Below are positions 62,940-64,000 of a DNA stretch of 64,000 bases, piece by piece. The number at the start of each line of letters is the position of its first letter. The first letter of the stretch is position 1. The notes beneath the pieces were generated by a model. It was given only the letters and a program-made list of their open reading frames with translations. It made no database searches and was not told the origin of the DNA. The stretch covers positions 7,352,493 through 7,416,492 of the forward strand of contig OU696587.1 in NCBI GenBank assembly GCA_916048095.2, read 5' to 3'. The translations under genes and the position numbers were made by a program. The stretch is from Sacculina carcini. Lineage: Eukaryota > Arthropoda > Thecostraca > Sacculinidae.

Positions 62940-64000
62940 TGTTACCTAAGTGTTACCTAAGTGTTACCTAAGTGTTACCTAAGTGTTACCTAAGTGTTAC
63001 CTAAGTGTTACCTAAGTGTTACTTAAGTGTTACCTAAGTGTGCCCTAACTGTTACCTACGTGTGCCCTATATGTTACCTAAGTGTTACCTAAGTGTTACC
63101 TAAGTGTTACCTAAGTGTGCCCTAACTGTTACCTAAGTGTGCCCTAAGTGTTACCTAAGTGTGCCCTAAGTGTTACCTAAGTGTTACCTAAGTGTTACCT
63201 AAGTGTTACCTAAGTGTTACCTAAGTGTTACCTAAGTGTTACCTAAGTGTGCCCTAACTGTTACCTAAGTGTGCCCTAAGTGTGCCCTAAGTGTTACCTA
63301 AGTGTGCCCTAACTGTTACCTAAGTGTGCCCTAAGTGTTACCTAAGTGTGCCCTAAGTGTTACCTAAGTGTGCCCTAAGTGTTACCTAAGTGTTACCCAA
63401 GTGTGCCCTAACTGTTACCTAAGTGTGCCCTAACTGTTGCCTAAGTGTGCCCTAAGTGTTACCTAAGTGTGCCCTAAGTGTTACCTAAGTGTTACCTAAG
63501 TGTGCCCTAAGTGTTACCTAAGTGTGCCCTAAGTGTTACCCAAGTGTGCCCTAAGTGTTACCTAACTGTGCCCCAACTGTTACCTAAGTGTTACTTAAGT
63601 GTTACCTAAGTGTGCCCTAAGTGTTACCTAACTGTTACCTAAGTGTACCCTAAGTGTTACCTAAGTGTTACCTAAGTGTTACCCAAGTGTTACCTAAGTG
63701 TTACCTAAGTGTTACCTAAGTTTTACCTAAGTGTGCCCTAAGTGTGCCCTAAGTGTGCCCTAAGTGTTACCTAAGTGTTACCTAAGTGTGCCCTAAGTTT
63801 GCCCTAAGTGTTACCTAAGTGTGTCCTAAGTGTTACCTAAGTGTGCCCTAAGTGTGCCCTAAGTGTGCCCTAAGTGTTACCTAAGTGTGCCCTAAGTGTT
63901 ACCTAAGTGTATCCTAAGTGTTACCTAAGTGTTACCTAAGTGTTACCCAAGTGTTACCCAAGTGTTACCTAAGTGTTACCTAAGTGTTACCTAAGTGTTA
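62940..64000. repeat. Array zone F: A-run boundary motif and re-entry into the zone D family
   Basis: An A-type run (from about 62,940) is followed by CTTAAG, CTAACTG, CTACGTG (TACG at 63057) and CTATATG (from 63067). Downstream are zone D traits: CCCCAACTG then CTTAAG near 63,570-63,600, a TACCC unit near 63,647 and AAGTTTTACC (G at 63720). Private changes include CTAACTGTTGCC near 63,434, AAGTTTGCCC near 63,797 and a TGTCC unit near 63,822. The array continues past the window end. Confidence 0.83.

Larger units (their letters stand above)
1..64000. repeat. 11-bp satellite array filling the window
   Basis: The window is head-to-tail 11-bp monomers in one orientation from first to last base. 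The two dominant forms are TTACCTAAGTG (A-type, 36% GC) and TGCCCTAAGTG (G-type, 55% GC); alternating A/G stretches give a frequent 22-bp sub-period. The reverse complements are CACTTAGGTAA and CACTTAGGGCA. No flanking DNA, interspersed transposon, homopolymer tract or gap is visible, so the array exceeds 64 kb. Nearly every unit has TAA on the + strand and TAG on the - strand, and 11 is not divisible by 3, so stops recur every 33 bp in all six frames; no protein gene can be supported, and no tRNA, rRNA or other RNA gene fits. I do not recognise the family by name. The layout suits constitutive heterochromatin or a subtelomere, but location and function cannot be read from the sequence. Confidence 0.99.

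Noticed and set aside
1-64000. CRISPR array or plasmid iterons
   Set aside because: The repeats are 11 bp, directly abutting, without spacers, and number in the thousands. No cas or rep gene is present.
1-64000. Active telomere with an 11-bp telomerase template
   Set aside because: Template-encoded telomeres would not show kilobase HORs with shared private variants, two linked monomer states and discrete subfamilies. The TTAGGG core is followed by CAC, not by another telomere unit.
1-64000. TRF1/TRF2-type binding sites in G-type units
   Set aside because: The known site is YTAGGGTTR. G-type units give CTTAGGGCAC, which fails at the TTR positions, and A-types lack the third G.
1-64000. Coding minisatellite (repetitive protein)
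   Set aside because: Stops recur every 33 bp in each of the six frames, and no splice or start context stands out.
1-64000. G-quadruplex or i-motif array
   Set aside because: G-runs on the - strand are two or three long with 8-9 base loops or longer. This is weak compared with true TTAGGG tracts, so I make no structural call.
1-64000. Transposable element or viral sequence at HOR boundaries
   Set aside because: All junctions remain in 11-bp monomers. I saw no terminal repeats, target-site duplications or foreign bases.
1-64000. A new gene system such as defence, toxin or mobile element
   Set aside because: Nothing other than satellite monomers was visible on either strand, so no such system can be claimed.

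Overview
The whole 64 kb window is one uninterrupted tandem array of an 11-bp repeat, roughly 5,800 units, and both window edges lie inside it. There are two main monomers on the + strand: TTACCTAAGTG (called A-type here) and TGCCCTAAGTG (G-type). They differ at positions 2 and 3 and are mixed in a non-random order, often alternating. A small set of recurring variant monomers (markers CTAACTG, CCCAAGTG, TATCC, TAGCC, TACCC, CTACGTG, CTATGTG, CTAATTG, CTTAAG, GTATGCC/TTGCC, CCCCAACTG, CTATATG, AAGTTTTACC, GTGATACC) makes the array readable. I saw no gene, RNA gene, transposon, origin or unique sequence. Almost every unit carries TAA on the + strand and TAG on the - strand. Because 11 is not a multiple of 3, all six frames are normally closed every 33 bp.

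This looks like eukaryotic satellite DNA (or a giant minisatellite) from a long-read assembly: subtelomeric, pericentromeric, sex-chromosome or other heterochromatin. The species cannot be told from the sequence. On the - strand every unit contains TTAGG and G-type units contain TTAGGG, the telomere cores of many arthropods and of vertebrates. The units are 11 bp long, however, and are arranged in kilobase-scale higher-order repeats (HORs), which points to a satellite and not to an active telomere.

Layout, from aligning marker positions by eye. Zone A (1 to about 10.0 kb): four copies of a 957-979 bp cassette inside a block that repeats with an offset near 5.6 kb. Zone B (about 10.0-20.04 kb): HORs of 2,497 and about 2,915 bp. 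A 7-bp unit at 20,044 breaks the register. Zone C (20.05 to about 39.4 kb): a tandem 5,291-bp HOR (481 units) built partly from 858/880-bp sub-cassettes. Zone D (about 39.5-52.3 kb): a diverged family with its own markers, lacking the CTACGTG marker, with a 6,887-bp duplication in which both copies share the same 12-bp unit. Zone E (about 52.3-62.9 kb): return to the zone A-C family, with offsets of about 4,950 and 3,850 bp. Zone F (about 62.9-64.0 kb): re-entry into the zone D family.

The 11-bp register is kept across the window except for three events I could detect: one 7-bp unit and two 12-bp units. With the many nested HOR sizes and shared private variants, this indicates growth by unequal exchange or replication-based amplification in whole-unit steps, followed by local homogenisation. 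There are no genes here to act together.
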